Assembly (NCBI RefSeq): GCF_000247695.1
Contig: NW_004624805.1
Coordinates: 4,160,670 to 4,224,669 of the forward strand
Reading direction: 5' to 3'
Source: Heterocephalus glaber
Lineage: Eukaryota; Chordata; Mammalia; Rodentia; Bathyergidae
DNA: 64,000 nucleotides
The translations under genes and the position numbers were made by a program. Each line of letters begins with the position of its first letter. Position 1 is the stretch's first letter. Under the pieces are notes generated by a model, which had not been told where the DNA came from, searched no databases, and worked only from the letters and a program-made list of their open reading frames with translations. This document shows positions 45,375-56,600 of this stretch, piece by piece.

Positions 45375-45730
45375 ATCTCAAATGTCCCCCAAGAAGTCTT
45401 GTGGTAAAGGCTTGGTCTCTAGTGAGACAGTACTGTAGGTGGAGAAAACCCTAAGAGACAGGCCGATAGGGCAACTGCAGGTCATCGGGGATGTGTCTCT
45501 TAATGGGAAAGTGTTACCTCAGGCCCTCCTTCTTTCTCTTTCATTTCCTATACTCAAAATGAGCAGTTTTGCTACGCCCCAGGCTCCTGCCATGATGTGC
45601 TCGCCCAAAACAACGGGCCAACAGATCGTAGACTGAACCCTCTAAAACTGTGAGCCAAAATGAACCTTTCCTCTTTACAAGTTAATAATAGCAAATATCT
45701 GTTCAAGTAACAAAAAGCTGGCTTACACTC
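45375..45730 (+). mobile_element. MaLR-like LTR remnant, plus strand
   Basis: Order of a MaLR-type LTR: GGATCTCAAATGTCCCCCAA, GTGTCTCTTAATGGGAAAG, GTAGACTGAACCCTCTAAAA, TGTGAGCCAAAATGAACC, TTTCCTCTTTACAAGTTAAT and AGTAACAAAAAGCTGGCTTA near the end. Confidence 0.65.
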
Positions 45731-45769
45731 TATTTGTCAGCCCCACTGACAGACACAGCAGATAGGCAG

Positions 45770-46480
45770 CAACACAATTCATGGTCTTTATCCTTCAGGA
45801 GATTATGTGCAAAATCTGGCATATAAACACAAAGAAAATTATGAACACTTCAGATCTAACTTTTTTCACTGATTCCTGATACAGAGCTCCCCTCTCCAGC
45901 AAGGGATTCACGGCTGAGGTAATGTTTGAGGAATCCAGGTCTCAACAGCTGGATCTGGTAAAGGACTTTGCTTCTGAGTGAGCAAACAGCACATGCAAAG
46001 GCCCAGTGGCTATGGGGTCACACAGGCTGGGCCCTGGTCACTCTAGGGGGACAGACACAGAGACAGTGAAGTGAGGCACATCCCTTGGAATTGGCCAAGC
46101 GGCAGCCCTACTAGAAAGCAAGGGTGACTTCAACAATTGTGAGCTTGACTGGACCCTGGATGGAATCCATGTGGCACTAAAGAGAGAAATCAGGCACAGA
46201 GGGAGGCTGGGCGCAGAGCTCAGAGGACCCAAGGCACGGGGGAGAGGCTCTATACGCTGCTCTGCACATAGCAGGTAGCTGCTAAGAGGCATTTGTTTGC
46301 TGTTTGCCTTTGTCGTTGTGAGGCAAGGCCTCTCTAAGCCAGAGGCTGGGCTCCACCTTGTGACCCTCCTGCCTCAGCCTCCCAGACTGCTGGTATTACA
46401 GGCCTGTGCCACCACGCCCAGCTAGCTGCTAAGAGTTTTCGAGCAGGTGAATGACAGACAGCAGGCTGAAGCTCTCGGAG
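45770..46480 (+). mobile_element. L2 LINE fossil, plus strand, split by a B1
   Basis: Text of the L2 type: GTCTTTATCCTTCAGGAGAT, GCACATGCAAAGGCCCAGTG, GAGACAGTGAAGTGAGG, and after the B1 TTTCGAGCAGGTGAATGAC. The 84-codon minus frame at 46038 is not a gene. Confidence 0.55.
46289..46422 (-). mobile_element. B1-like SINE, antisense, 13-bp TSD
   Basis: GAGGCAAGGCCTCTCTAAGC, CCCTCCTGCCTCAGCCTCCC, AGACTGCTGGTATTACAGGC and CACCACGCCCAGC. TAGCTGCTAAGAG is repeated at 46276-46288 and 46423-46435, so the insertion into the L2 is clear. Confidence 0.93.
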
Positions 46481-47080
46481 TCTGGGCCAAGCAACGATGT
46501 AAAGGTCTGATGGGGAGGGGTACGGAAGGCCACAAGGTGGTCAGAGTGAGCACTGCGATGACAGGGTCAACTTCGGAAGACAAGGCAGAGGAACAGCAGA
46601 GAGGACAGCAGGACGGGCATTGCCTCCTGTGGGGGAGGTGCCCACACGGGCAGTGCGAATGCTTCAGTCACTGGGGACTTGGTGCAAAGCACCAGCTCCC
46701 CCTCAGCCAGGTCTTGCCTGAATCCCTGCACACATGTGTGCAAAAGCGTAGTGCTGGTGAAGAGAGAGAGCCTGACTCCGCTGGAAGACTGCCGACTCCA
46801 GTGACGGCCACCCCACACTCTTCCATCCGAGCCTCTCGCCCTTTCCTCCCCGGGCAGCACTCACGAGTGACACAAAGCTGACACTGAGGCTGCCTCGGGC
46901 CACAGCGAGGAGAGCAAGAAAGGGGAATTCCCCTGCCTGCACTTCCCAGCTGAGCCACGCTCGTCAACGTAAACGGCACCGAAAATAATCACGTTGCTCT
47001 CCACTTGGAATATTACTATGCGAACAGTTGGTGGATATGAACTGTTTTAAAAACAGGCTATCAAAACAAACCCAGGGAGA
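46481..47080. other. Unassigned unique sequence
   Basis: A 144-codon plus frame (46447-46881) and 97-103-codon minus frames overlap. No domain is recognised. Confidence 0.5.
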
Positions 47081-47084
47081 ACAT

Positions 47085-47300
47085 CTGTGGGGCCACGGGC
47101 CTGGAGTCGGCGGAGGAAGGAAGCCAGGAAGCCGCCGGCCTCGTCAGGTGTCTTCCCGGGCGGACAATCCCCGCGCTGGCCCGGAGGAGGCCGGGGGCAG
47201 GACCCGAGGGAGGGAAGGGTCTGGCATACAAATCCCACTTCGGAGAGCAATGAGGCACAGGTGAGCCAGCGAAGGCGGCCTGGGCTCCTGCACCCAACCC
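47085..47300. other. Short CpG-rich block next to a conserved-element candidate
   Basis: CpGs cluster in GAGTCGGCGGAGGAAGG, GAAGCCGCCGGCCTCGTC, CCCGGGCGGACAATCCCCGC and GCTGGCCCGGAGGAGGCC. At about 200 bases it is just CpG-island sized. No TATA or start is apparent. Confidence 0.4.
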
Positions 47301-47560
47301 TGCCGGGCCTGGTGCACGCGTCAGACGCTGTTTATACCCCGAGGTTGAGATCTGTTATTTATTATGATGTTTATAAAAATAAATCTCAGGCCTTTCCTTC
47401 CTTGCATTCCGGCCGGGTACAGATAGGTTTTCAGGTATACAACTTCTTCGCTTTGTTTAGCTTATTTTCCTCCTTATAAAATTTAGCTAACGAGGACAAG
47501 GATAACAAATGTTTATTATCTAAAAGCGAGACCCAGATTGAGGAAGTTTTCGGAGCGGAA
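47301..47560. promoter_or_regulatory. Candidate enhancer, forkhead/HOX-like motif cluster
   Basis: Repeat-free AT-rich DNA directly after the CpG block with forkhead-like words: GACGCTGTTTATACCCC (47319), TTATGATGTTTATAAAAATA (47362) and AACAAATGTTTATTATC (47505). Also GTTATTTATTATGATG (HOX/CDX-like) and a repeated TTTAGCTTATTTTCC / TTTAGCTAACG pattern. Regulatory function is inferred from motif clustering only. Confidence 0.35.
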
Positions 47561-48995
47561 AGGCAGCAGAGCCGGGTGGCGGCCACCCCACAGGGGAGCT
47601 GTGTCACCCCCACGCCCAGGCCCCTTTCCTTCTTGTTGACCTGGAGCATGGACCAGCTTTCAAAACAGTTCCTCAGAGGAGTCTTCCAGGGGCTCTGTTT
47701 ATGGTCTTTGTGTGCGGCGATATTTTTTCAAGCAGAGAAAGGATTTCCACAGGCAGAATCACTTCCTTCCTTCCCCCGTCCCACTCTTCTGGTCCCCTAA
47801 ATAACCCTTACAAATGCTGCCCCTGCTTCTCTCTGAGTTTCCCCAGCATGTAGGGGGAGCAGGTTTGAAGTTAGGGGTGATGTTTAATTGCAGAGTGGAG
47901 AATATTTGCAGGTCCTCTTCACTGCAGAGCTCAGCCTGTGTTCTTCAGTCAGTTTTATCAGGAACAAATATGCTATTTTGATAGAGAAAAATAAAAATGA
48001 CTAATGACCCGTGCGCTAGGGCATCCACACAAACTGGAGACATAACAAAGGAGACAACGGATAGAACCCGTCTGTCATCCCAGACTCAGAGCCCAGGCCC
48101 TGGCGTGGCTTCTGGAACCTTCTTCCTCCTCTTCTTGCCTAGCATGTGACCCCGCAGAGAAGCCCCCTGCACCTCAGCCAGCCGCCCTCAACTGCAGGTG
48201 CTCTCCTCTCAGCAATGGGAAGCTACAGCCTTGGGCCTCCCTGACCAGCAAAGATGGTCGCCCTCCAGCCAATGCTGGGCCCAGAGGCCGAGGCCAGACG
48301 GTGTGCTGAGGTTCCAGGAGGCAGGAAGGGCCAGCAAGATGTCTTCTCTGTGACGCCTTCACCATGGGGGGCCTCCCCGGCCGAGTGCAGGGAGAATCTT
48401 CAATTTCAGCCAGCACGGATGCTCTATAAGGGGTCTTGAAGGGGCGGGAGAGGGGAAAGACCGAACCACAGTGAGGAGGTATCAGGGCAGTCAGAGACTG
48501 AGGGGAGGGAAGGCCAGGCCAGAGCAGGCCTGGGAGGAAGCCAGGACGTGTGGTGGTTTTGTTCTGAGGGGAGGAGGAACAGAGTGAGGGTCAAAAGAGG
48601 GCTTCAGGGTGCTCAGGGCAGGTCTGATAGGAAAGGGAGACACAGATAAAAGAGGCTCTGAGGTTGGTGGGCACAGAGGAGATCTTTGCCAGGAAAGGTT
48701 CAGGCACTGGAGCTGGGAGGACAGTCCCAGAGGCTGGTCCAGAGCCAGGTGCCCACGCGGCTCAGGGCTCACAGCCCAGCTCCTGGTGGGGACGCTGGAG
48801 TGCGGGCTTTCTTGACAAAGAGACGTTCAAGCCCACATAACTTTCCCCCAGGCTGCTGAACAGGGGCCTGCTCTCCTGGGATAGGAATAAGGAAGAATTT
48901 TGGGAATGCTTCAGGCCATTAAAGGGAAGCCATACAATTAGGGAAAATATAAGATGGTGTCTTTATTTATGCTTTTTTGTATGAGAATAAGAGCT
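47561..48995. other. Unassigned unique GC-rich sequence
   Basis: No supported gene or repeat. Confidence 0.5.
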
Positions 48996-48999
48996 TTCT

Positions 49000-49330
49000 A
49001 CCAATAACAGGGCCAACTTCAATGTGCGATAGACAGGCAATAATGACACAGACGGATCTCACAGATGTGAGCACGAAAGAAGCCAGATGCATGAGTACTT
49101 AGGATAAGATTGCGTGTCTGTGCACTTCAAAAGCAGACAAAACACAAACTAATCCATGCATCTGGGGGTCAGAAGACTGGACACCCCAGAATGGACCACC
49201 AGGGAGCCTTCTGAGTGCTTGGTCTGGGTGATGCTTACACTGCATATAATGTGTAAGCAGTCATTCAGTTATATAAGAACTCTATACTTTATTGCGTGTC
49301 AGTACAGATCAATGAAAGGTGTTTAAAGTG
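49000..49330 (+). mobile_element. Old L1 3'-end fossil, plus strand
   Basis: Order of the L1 3' end: GACGGATCTCACAGATGTGA, GCACGAAAGAAGCCAGATGC, GTCTGGGTGATGCTTACACT, TTATATAAGAACTCTATAC, TTTATTGCGTGTCAGTACAG. Confidence 0.65.
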
Positions 49331-49342
49331 CAGTGCATAAGT

Positions 49343-49790
49343 GTATTAGCTTCCTATCGCTGCTGTAACAAATTAGCACAAATTTAGTGGCTCAAAACAA
49401 TGTAAATTTATCAACTTATAGTTCTGGAAGACAAAAAATGTACCACAATGTGCCAACAGGGCTGTGTCCCTTCTAGGGACTGCAGGGGAGGACACCAGTT
49501 CTCTGCCTTTCCAGGTGTTAGAAGTCACTTTCACTGTTTGGCTCATGGGCGCGTCCTGAGTCACTTGGACCCCTTGCTTTGGGCATTACACCACCGAAGT
49601 GGAGGGCACAGTGTCTCTCTTCTCTAAGGGCTCTTGTGACCTCAGGCCCCGCCTGGTGAGCAACCTCGGCACCTCAAGACACTTAATTTGGTCTCGCCTA
49701 CAAATCCTTTCTGCCATGTAAGGTAGCCTGTTCCCAGTTCTGGGGACCAGGACATGGACATCTCTGGGGACATTACTCAGCCTATCGTGA
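49343..49790 (-). mobile_element. MLT-like LTR remnant, antisense
   Basis: GTATTAGCTTCCTATCGCTG, CTGTAACAAATTAGCACAAA, TTTAGTGGCTCAAAACAATG, TATAGTTCTGGAAGACAAA, then GACATTACTCAGCCTATCG. Same LTR type as 42251 and 53040. Confidence 0.7.
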
Positions 49791-49980
49791 TAAGATTACG
49801 TGAAGGACAAGGTCCTCATACAGGAAGGATGCTCCCTCCAGACTAAATCAGGCCAATGAATGTACTAGGACTATTAATGTTAGCTGCTGTTGGAAGACAC
49901 AAACCCCAAAATCGCCATGGCTTTATACAATTAATCGAGGGCCAGCATCTCCAAAGTATCCTTGGATAGAATTTAGCTTT

Positions 49981-50058
49981 TTTTTGGTACCGGGGATCAA
50001 ACTTGGGACCTTCCGCTTGTGAGGCAAGCAGCAGAACCACTCAGCTAAATCCCTGGCC
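49981..50058 (-). mobile_element. ID SINE, antisense, 18-bp TSD
   Basis: TTTTTGGTACCGGGGATCAA and ACCACTCAGCTAAATCCCTG. TGGATAGAATTTAGCTTT is repeated exactly at 49963-49980 and 50059-50076, the cleanest duplication in the window, so this is a late insertion. Confidence 0.97.
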
Positions 50059-50076
50059 TGGATAGAATTTAGCTTT

Positions 50077-52097
50077 GATGGGAAATTTTTTTCACATTTT
50101 CTCTACTCTTATCATTTTCTTTAATAAGTGCAGCCAATAAATCACATCAGTGTTATCAGTCTATAATGCTAACACCAGTAGAAATCACAGATATTTTCAC
50201 ATCAGCTTCATTAGCGTTGTTGCGTCTCTAACAAAGTATGTATAATGTTATGATTTTAGATTTTAATTCCTGTACTTCCATACATATTTTTCCATTTAAA
50301 AACATTTTTGAGACATGTCCCCCAGTGTACACCCATACAGATACAAAGCTAGTTAAAAACCCATGCAACGTGGGCTTCCTTTTTGTTCCTGAAAATTTTG
50401 GTACAGATTTCATGTTCCTCCTGCCCTGAAGCCACCCCCCATCTGGATCCCAGGGCATTTGTGTGAACCCAGCAGGCCTCACTGGTGCTGGCTTCTTGCT
50501 GAGCTCAGTACCCAGGACTGAAAGCTTCCCCAGGTTCTCTGAAGGATGAGGATTCCAGAGAAAAACCTTGGGGCAGAGCCTTCTCAATTCTTCAGGGAAT
50601 TATTTATGTGACACACGGCCATTAGGAACTAAGGAAACAAAGCTACTTTCCTACATTTTCCCAGGGTGCAAGGCTGAAGAGCCAGCTGATGGGCGCAGCA
50701 CCTAACGCTTGGCCAGTTCGTTAGCTTTACCACTCTCCTAAGCTAATTCTAATTCCACCCTTATTTCTCACCCTAAGCCAGACAAGAACTTCCTCACATT
50801 TTTCTTCCTGATGTGAAGGGAACAAAATCCTACAGCTTGTTGCTGCAACTGTGCTGCAGTTTTTATCTTTCTTTGAGTCCTGCCAGTAAATCCAGTTGGG
50901 ATCTTAGACACCTCCACTACCTCTTCCTGGCCTGGCTCCCTTCTCCCAGAGGCACAGCCCTGCGGGGCAGCACAAGCTGCCGAATTTCCAGACTTGTCAC
51001 CGGCCAGTCACCAGCCTCCTCTCTCTGCCCATCACATCTCTGCCTTTGACCCCCGAACGCTCTTCCACCACAGTTGCCAGTCGCTGAGGCTGGAATGTGT
51101 CCCTGCAAAAAGCAATGGGGTCAGGAGGCAGGAATTCACGAGAGGTCATTCCCCTTGGGGGCTCTGCTCTCGCGAATGGTCAGTGCCATGACTGTGGGAG
51201 TGGGCTTGGTAGAAAATGGTGAATTCCGGTTTCTCTTTCTCTCTCTCTCTCCACCATGGAGTGACACAGCAAGAAGGTCCTTGCCAGAACAGCGCTTTGA
51301 TTTTGGACTTCCCAGCTGCCACAACTGGGAGAAACACATTCTCTTCTTTGCAAGTTTCCCGGTCCCTGGCATTCTGTGGCAATAGCACAAAACAGACTGA
51401 GAGTGTGGTCCTTCCTCGTCCCCATACGGTTTCCCATCTGAGAGCGGACAGTGGAGACTCTGTCAGGGCCGCTCACTGGAAAGGCTTCACTCCCAAGTTC
51501 TCCTTTCCTGTAGAGGCCCGAAGTCCTCCAGAGGACCCAGAAAAAGAGGTGCTTTACCCACCCACACCTGGTGGTTCCAGGGTCCCACTGGTTTGGGCCA
51601 CTCTTTGTCCAAATAACTGTCTTTCTCCCTTCACGCTGCAAAAATTCTGCTCACCACGCTCCACAGAGAGTGTGAGGAAGTAACAGAGCCAACTTAACCC
51701 CAACTGCGATGCTGGGACCGCTCAGTCCCCCCAGCTAGGGGAGTACGAAAGACCCTGGATGGAGCTGGGTGTCCTCATGCTAGCTCGCACCAGGTGGACT
51801 GACACAGAGTCCTGTCCTCCTCCTCGTGAGTTCAGGGGGAACCTGCTTCTCTGTGACCTCCCCAACAGAGTCCCCACAGCCCCCACTCCCAGGCCAGTCT
51901 CCCTGTGGTGCTGCCAGGTGGCCTGTGGTCCTTCAGGGGTAGCTGCTGCTCACCAGCTTCACGGCCTCTAAAACCAGGAGATCCCTGCCGTGCTGGGCAG
52001 CCGCCCCATACCTGGAGACACATGTGCTCTGGAAATGGAGCTGCCTGCACACCACACACCCACTTCTTCCTGTCCCCTGTAGCTAACCGGTGGCAGC
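50077..52097. other. Unassigned unique sequence
   Basis: Overlapping frames (153 codons 51180-51641 minus; 155 codons 51216-51683 plus) lie on opposite strands, and a (CT)n tract sits at 51234-51252. No gene is supported. Confidence 0.5.
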
Positions 52098-52290
52098 CTT
52101 CTTTTTCTTTTGGGGATTCTGAGGATTGAAACCAAGGCCTCTGCACTGAGCTACATCCCCAGTGCTTTTTAAACATTTTTATTTTGGGACAAAGCCTCAC
52201 TACCTCACTAAATTGCCCAGGCTGGGGTTGAATTTGCAATCCTTCTGCCCCCAAGAGTGTTGGGGTTACACCACCATGCCCACCTCAATG
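52098..52290 (-). mobile_element. ID-B1 composite SINE (MEN-like), antisense
   Basis: An antisense ID relic (TTTGGGGATTCTGAGGATTG, CACTGAGCTACATCCCCAG) is joined by a T-rich linker (TTTTTAAACATTTTTATTTTG) to an antisense B1 part (CCCAGGCTGGGGTTGAATTT, GTTGGGGTTACACCACCATG). Confidence 0.8.
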
Positions 52291-52449
52291 CCATGCTGTC
52301 CAACAGTACATCTGTCAGCACACTCAGAACTCCCGGGTTTCTAGCCAACATGTTTCCTTCTTTCCCTCAAGTGAGGCTCCCCATGGCTTGCCCAGCTAGA
52401 CATTCTGTGACTTGGTGGCACCTTTGTGTGCTTCTCAGTGGTGCGAAGG

Positions 52450-52864
52450 TGTTATGGCTTGTAACTAGATGTCCCCACAAAGCCTCGTGTGCTCATAGGT
52501 GGGGCTTTGGGAGTGACTAGATCATGGGTGTGTGATACTGGATTGGTCCACCGGTGGGTTTAGCATGGTTCTGGGTGTGGGTGACGGACTAACTGAAGAG
52601 GGAAGACCCACCTGGGTGTGGATGGCACCAACCAGGCTTGTAGCCTGGATGGAATAAAAAACCAAAGAAGGAAGTCATGTTCTTCCTGCCTGCCCTGCCA
52701 TGGACTGTTTCTCCTCTGCCCTGCCCCTTTTTCATGTCACCCTGCTTTGGAGCCAGCTGAGTTGGACTGAAACCTCTACACACTCTGTGCTAAGATAAAC
52801 CTTTCCTCCTTTAACTTGTGAGTGTTGAGTATTTTGTCCCAGCAACAAAAAAGTAACTAAGACA
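52450..52864 (+). mobile_element. MaLR-like solo LTR, 415 bp, 5-bp TSD
   Basis: TGTTATGGCTTGTAACTAG start, AAACCTTTCCTCCTTTAACT near the 3' part, TATTTTGTCCCAGC and AAGTAACTAAGACA end. GAAGG flanks it exactly at 52445-52449 and 52865-52869, the 5-bp duplication of MaLR/ERVL insertion. Same family as 12450-12836. Confidence 0.88.
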
Positions 52865-53039
52865 GAAGGAAAATCTGAGGCAGGACACGAATGCACCACA
52901 GACCACAGGCCTCCTCAGCAGGCCTGGGCAGCCAGGCAGGTGTGCACCTCCATGCAGGAGGAACTGAGGACCAGTGGAGCAGCTGGAGGTTCCAAGACCA
53001 GCAATGCAGAGAATACAAAGGAGATGCATCTGTTTCTTG

Positions 53040-53460
53040 CCCCAATGAAGTACCACAAGCTGGATGGCTTGTTACCAAAATGGTCTCAGTTCTTGAGGCT
53101 GCAAATATGAAATCAAGATCCAGCAGGCTTAATTCCTTTCTGGAGTTTTTTGGAAGAATCTGTTGCATGATGCTGTCCTGGCTCCTGGTGGTTGTCTCAA
53201 TCCTCAGTGATCGCTGGCTGGTAGCAGCATCACCCCGATTCCTGCCACTACTATCCTAAGCCCTTCTACCTCTGCGTCTCTGGGTCTAAATGTCCCCCTT
53301 CTTATAAGGACACTGGTCCTATTGTGTTTAGAGTCTGCTCTAATCCAGTGTAACCTCATCTAAATTTGACCAGACCTGCAAAGACTCTAGTTCCAAATAA
53401 AGTCACATTCACATGTTTCCAGTGGAATTTTACGGGAACATCATTCAACCCAGCAGCAGT
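53040..53460 (-). mobile_element. MLT-like LTR remnant, antisense
   Basis: AATGAAGTACCACAAGCTGG, TAGCAGCATCACCCCGATTC, CTTATAAGGACACTGGTCC, GACTCTAGTTCCAAATAAAG and CATTCAACCCAGCAGC. The 122-codon frame 52891-53259 crosses it and is not a gene. Confidence 0.7.
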
Positions 53461-53548
53461 AGGGGGGCCAGTGTGAGAAGGAGGAGAGAAGAGAGCAAGG
53501 AATGGTGAGGAGGCAGGCAGAAAAAATAAGGCCAAGAGGAAAGGTGTG

Positions 53549-53680
53549 AGGCTGTTAAGGTGTAAATCTGATGTGTTCCCTCAGACTTGTGTGTTGAGGG
53601 CTTGATGCCTAGTGCAACAATGCTCAGAGAACTGTATACTGAGAGGTTCGTGGCAGGAAACATCCAAATTCTCAGGTAAA
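53549..53680 (+). mobile_element. LTR fragment, plus strand (tentative)
   Basis: GTGTAAATCTGATGTGTTCC, GTGTTGAGGGCTTGATGCC and GTGCAACAATGCTCAGAGA resemble the 5' part of MaLR-type LTRs. Confidence 0.45.
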
Positions 53681-54474
53681 TGGTGCAAGGAAAATGTTCT
53701 TGCCCCTCCCCAAAGAGAAAAGAGCCCTGCTCCCCACACATTCCCCAGGTGCTGCCTGGACAGAGCTGCTCTGGGCCAGCAGCAGCTGGTGGACAGGGTA
53801 CCCGCCATGGGCATCAGTGGGCCCCCAAAATAAGAAGCTAAGCCAGTCTGGGCCCATGGAGCTGGTCCTGGAAATGCACATCCCCGGTGCGGGCCCCAGG
53901 CCCTGTGCTCCACACACCCAGCCCACCACCAGCACCCTCCTCTTCCTCACCTGTGCCACGGCGCAGAAGGGATGCTCAGCAGAGTTTTGAGGCCCACTCT
54001 GCACCGCTGCTGCCCTATGCCATTTCCCCTCTGTGGCTGGCACTGTGCCCACACCTTGCTGTTGGAGGCAGTCCCCTGGCTCTGCTCCCGTGCTCCCCAT
54101 TCCTCAGGGGCTGCCTGCCCTCCAGCAGCTCCCTGGGCCATGTGTCTCCCCAACTTCTGCTCCTTCCTGGCCTTTCTCTTATTGCTGCTGGGATGTTTCT
54201 GACTCAAGGATCCTCCTTGCCCATCTTCTGGGACTGTGACACCTGACAACCATGCAGGGTGGGCACGCTCCCATTGTCCCCCAGGTAAGCACAGAGCTCA
54301 CCTTCGCTCCCTGGACCTGCTGCTCCCTGGCTGGCACCTCGGTGTGTGCCCTTCCCTTAGTCCTCGACCCCCACAGTCACCTGCCAACTGGTCCCCTCCA
54401 GCCCATCCACACTCAGCATCCAGGATGAGCTCTTGAAAACACATCAATTACTTCATTTTAACCAATCTTTACAT
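53681..54474. other. Unassigned unique GC-rich sequence
   Basis: Several mutually overlapping 100-142-codon frames on both strands. No domain recognised. Confidence 0.5.
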
Positions 54475-54482
54475 TATCTTGA

Positions 54483-54563
54483 GACTTCTTTTGGTACTGG
54501 GGATTGAACTCAGGACCTTGCCCTTGCCAGGCAGGTTCGGTGCCACTGAGCTAAATCCCCAGC
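54483..54563 (-). mobile_element. ID SINE, antisense
   Basis: TTTTGGTACTGGGGATTGAA and TGCCACTGAGCTAAATCCCC. TATCTTGA flanks at 54475-54482 and 54564-54571. Confidence 0.92.
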
Positions 54564-54624
54564 TATCTTGATATCTTGGATTTCCCTTTGCCAAACAGAC
54601 TTTTCTCAGTCTGGTTCTAGCAGG

Positions 54625-54625
<1 letters not shown>

Positions 54626-54670
<45 letters not shown>
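54626..54670. repeat. (TG)22 microsatellite
   Basis: 45 bases of uninterrupted TG, the longest simple repeat in the window. Confidence 0.96.
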
Positions 54671-54671
<1 letters not shown>

Positions 54672-54850
54672 GCTGGGAATTGAACCCAGGGCCTTCACAA
54701 TAAGCTACATCTCCAGCCCTTTTTTAATTTTTATTTTGAGGTAGGGTCTCATTAACTTGCTCAGTTGTTCAAGCTAGGATCAAATTTACATGCTTCCTGC
54801 CTCAGCCTCCCAGACTGCTGGGACTATAGGTGTGCACCATGCCTGGCTCA
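54672..54850 (-). mobile_element. ID-B1 composite SINE (MEN-like), antisense
   Basis: GCTGGGAATTGAACCCAGGG and AAGCTACATCTCCAGCCC (antisense ID) join TTTTTAATTTTTATTTTGAG and the antisense B1 words CCTGCCTCAGCCTCCCAGAC and GCTGGGACTATAGGTGTGCA. The TG run at 54626 abuts the ID end. Confidence 0.82.
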
Positions 54851-56600
54851 GCCAAGCTTTTAAAACCTCGAGTCCCTCACTCATATATGTAGGCACACTC
54901 ACACTCACGTCTACCTGTGTGCTCTGGCCACCTCCACCCATTCAGTCACACATGCATCTGCATGTGTCATCTGCAGAAGGCCGGAATTTGTACCTGGAAT
55001 ATCGCACTGGCACCTGATTCCATTTTCTAAGCATACCACATACATGTCTCTGTGGCTTTGCTCCTATCTTCCCCTCTGTTGGGTCTGTCTTTCTCCTTTT
55101 TACTGTAGCATAGTCCTATCTTCTTTCTTTGAGATCTGGCTTGACAGCTCCACCTCCATGAAACTCCCCTTCCAGGCAGAGTAACTGGCCCACGGTGTCT
55201 CTTTTGCCCGCCATGCATCACTAATGTGCGAGGCCAGGCAGGAGCCAGTGCCTCTGGTGATGGGGTGAGGGCCCCAGCACTCGGCTGGGCCAGGTGTGTC
55301 TGTCTCTCCTAGGGACTCCCAGTCCCCAGAGCCACAGAGCTGCGCATGGCCACAGACAACAATCTGGGGGTACATCAGGCCCCGGCCCTGGCTGGGTGGC
55401 ATCCCCAGGAAAGCAGGAGTTGCTCAGTGTCCCGGATTGCTACTGAAACTTGCAACACAGCTATTACATAACCAAGGAAACTGGGCCACCCCTCCCACTT
55501 GGTGTGAGAAACGGGGAGGCGGAGTCAGGAGGGAATCACCTGGGGGTGCACAAGGACCTGCTTCCCAGCCTCCCACCCCAATGTCTCCTGGGGGCCAGGC
55601 CTTGGGGCTGTGGCTCACCCCCAGTGCGCACTGGACCTCCCTGGGGAGGAGGATAAAGGATGGAGCACAGCGGGTTCTCTCTTCCGGTCGGTGCGGGTGA
55701 CATTCTCCGGCTGTCCCTGCTGTGCAGGAACATCTGCAGTCCGGAGACTTCTGCAAAACTTTGACACAAAACCCTCGCAGCAATTCTATTTCTTAGAGGA
55801 TTCCAGTAAGGCTTAGATAGTTTACTTTCCCTTTTTTTTCCCCCCTCTTCCCGTTTAAAGAACCAAGTATTTGGGAAATTACCTCACAGAGTCGTGCCAC
55901 CAACACCAAATGAGAACCATCTGTACAGATAAAACAGTTAGGAGCTTTTGTGGCACAGCGGGCCGAGATGTGTAGCTCATTCAGTCTCAGAGGGGACACT
56001 TTATTCCTGAGTTTCTTTTTTTTCTTCTTTTTTTCCCTAACACAGAAGAGGGCTCAGTCAGCTCATAGGAAACAGGAAGGAACCCGTTGTTTTAAATAGC
56101 AGACAGCAGAGAATTGACCCATTATGGCCTGTTCATTCAGCCAGTGACAGGCAGGAGGCAGACCGCTCGCCCCCGCATTCCCAAGATGCCAGGCAAGGGG
56201 CACAGCCAGGCCTTGCTCAGATGCTGGGAGAATCCAGTTCAGGCCCTTTCAAAGGGAACTGGTGAAGCCCTGGGCTTTTATTTTACTAGAGACTTGACTA
56301 CACTGCTGTCTTTGAAAAAAAATAAGGCAAAAACAAAGCTCCAGTAAAAACTTACAAGAATACCTGGAAGTCAGACAACATCCTGTGTTTCCCTCCCTAC
56401 CCCACTCTACTCCGAGTGCCTGCTTATCTTGGCAACAGCCGCTTTTCACTTTTCTGGGCTCTAGAACAGCTGGCCTAGCGGTGGCGTCTGTGTGGCCCAG
56501 AGTCCCATAAAAAGGCAAAGGCATGCAGAGAACCCCCCGACCCACCTCCCCGCACCCCACCCGGTGCTACTGGGCCCCAGAGCCCAAAGGTTAAAGACCT
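54851..56600. other. Unassigned unique sequence
   Basis: No gene called. The part 55860-56010 (AACCATCTGTACAGATAAAA, MEIS/E-box-like) is repeat-free and possibly conserved. Two overlapping frames of 119 and 134 codons are on opposite strands. Confidence 0.45.
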
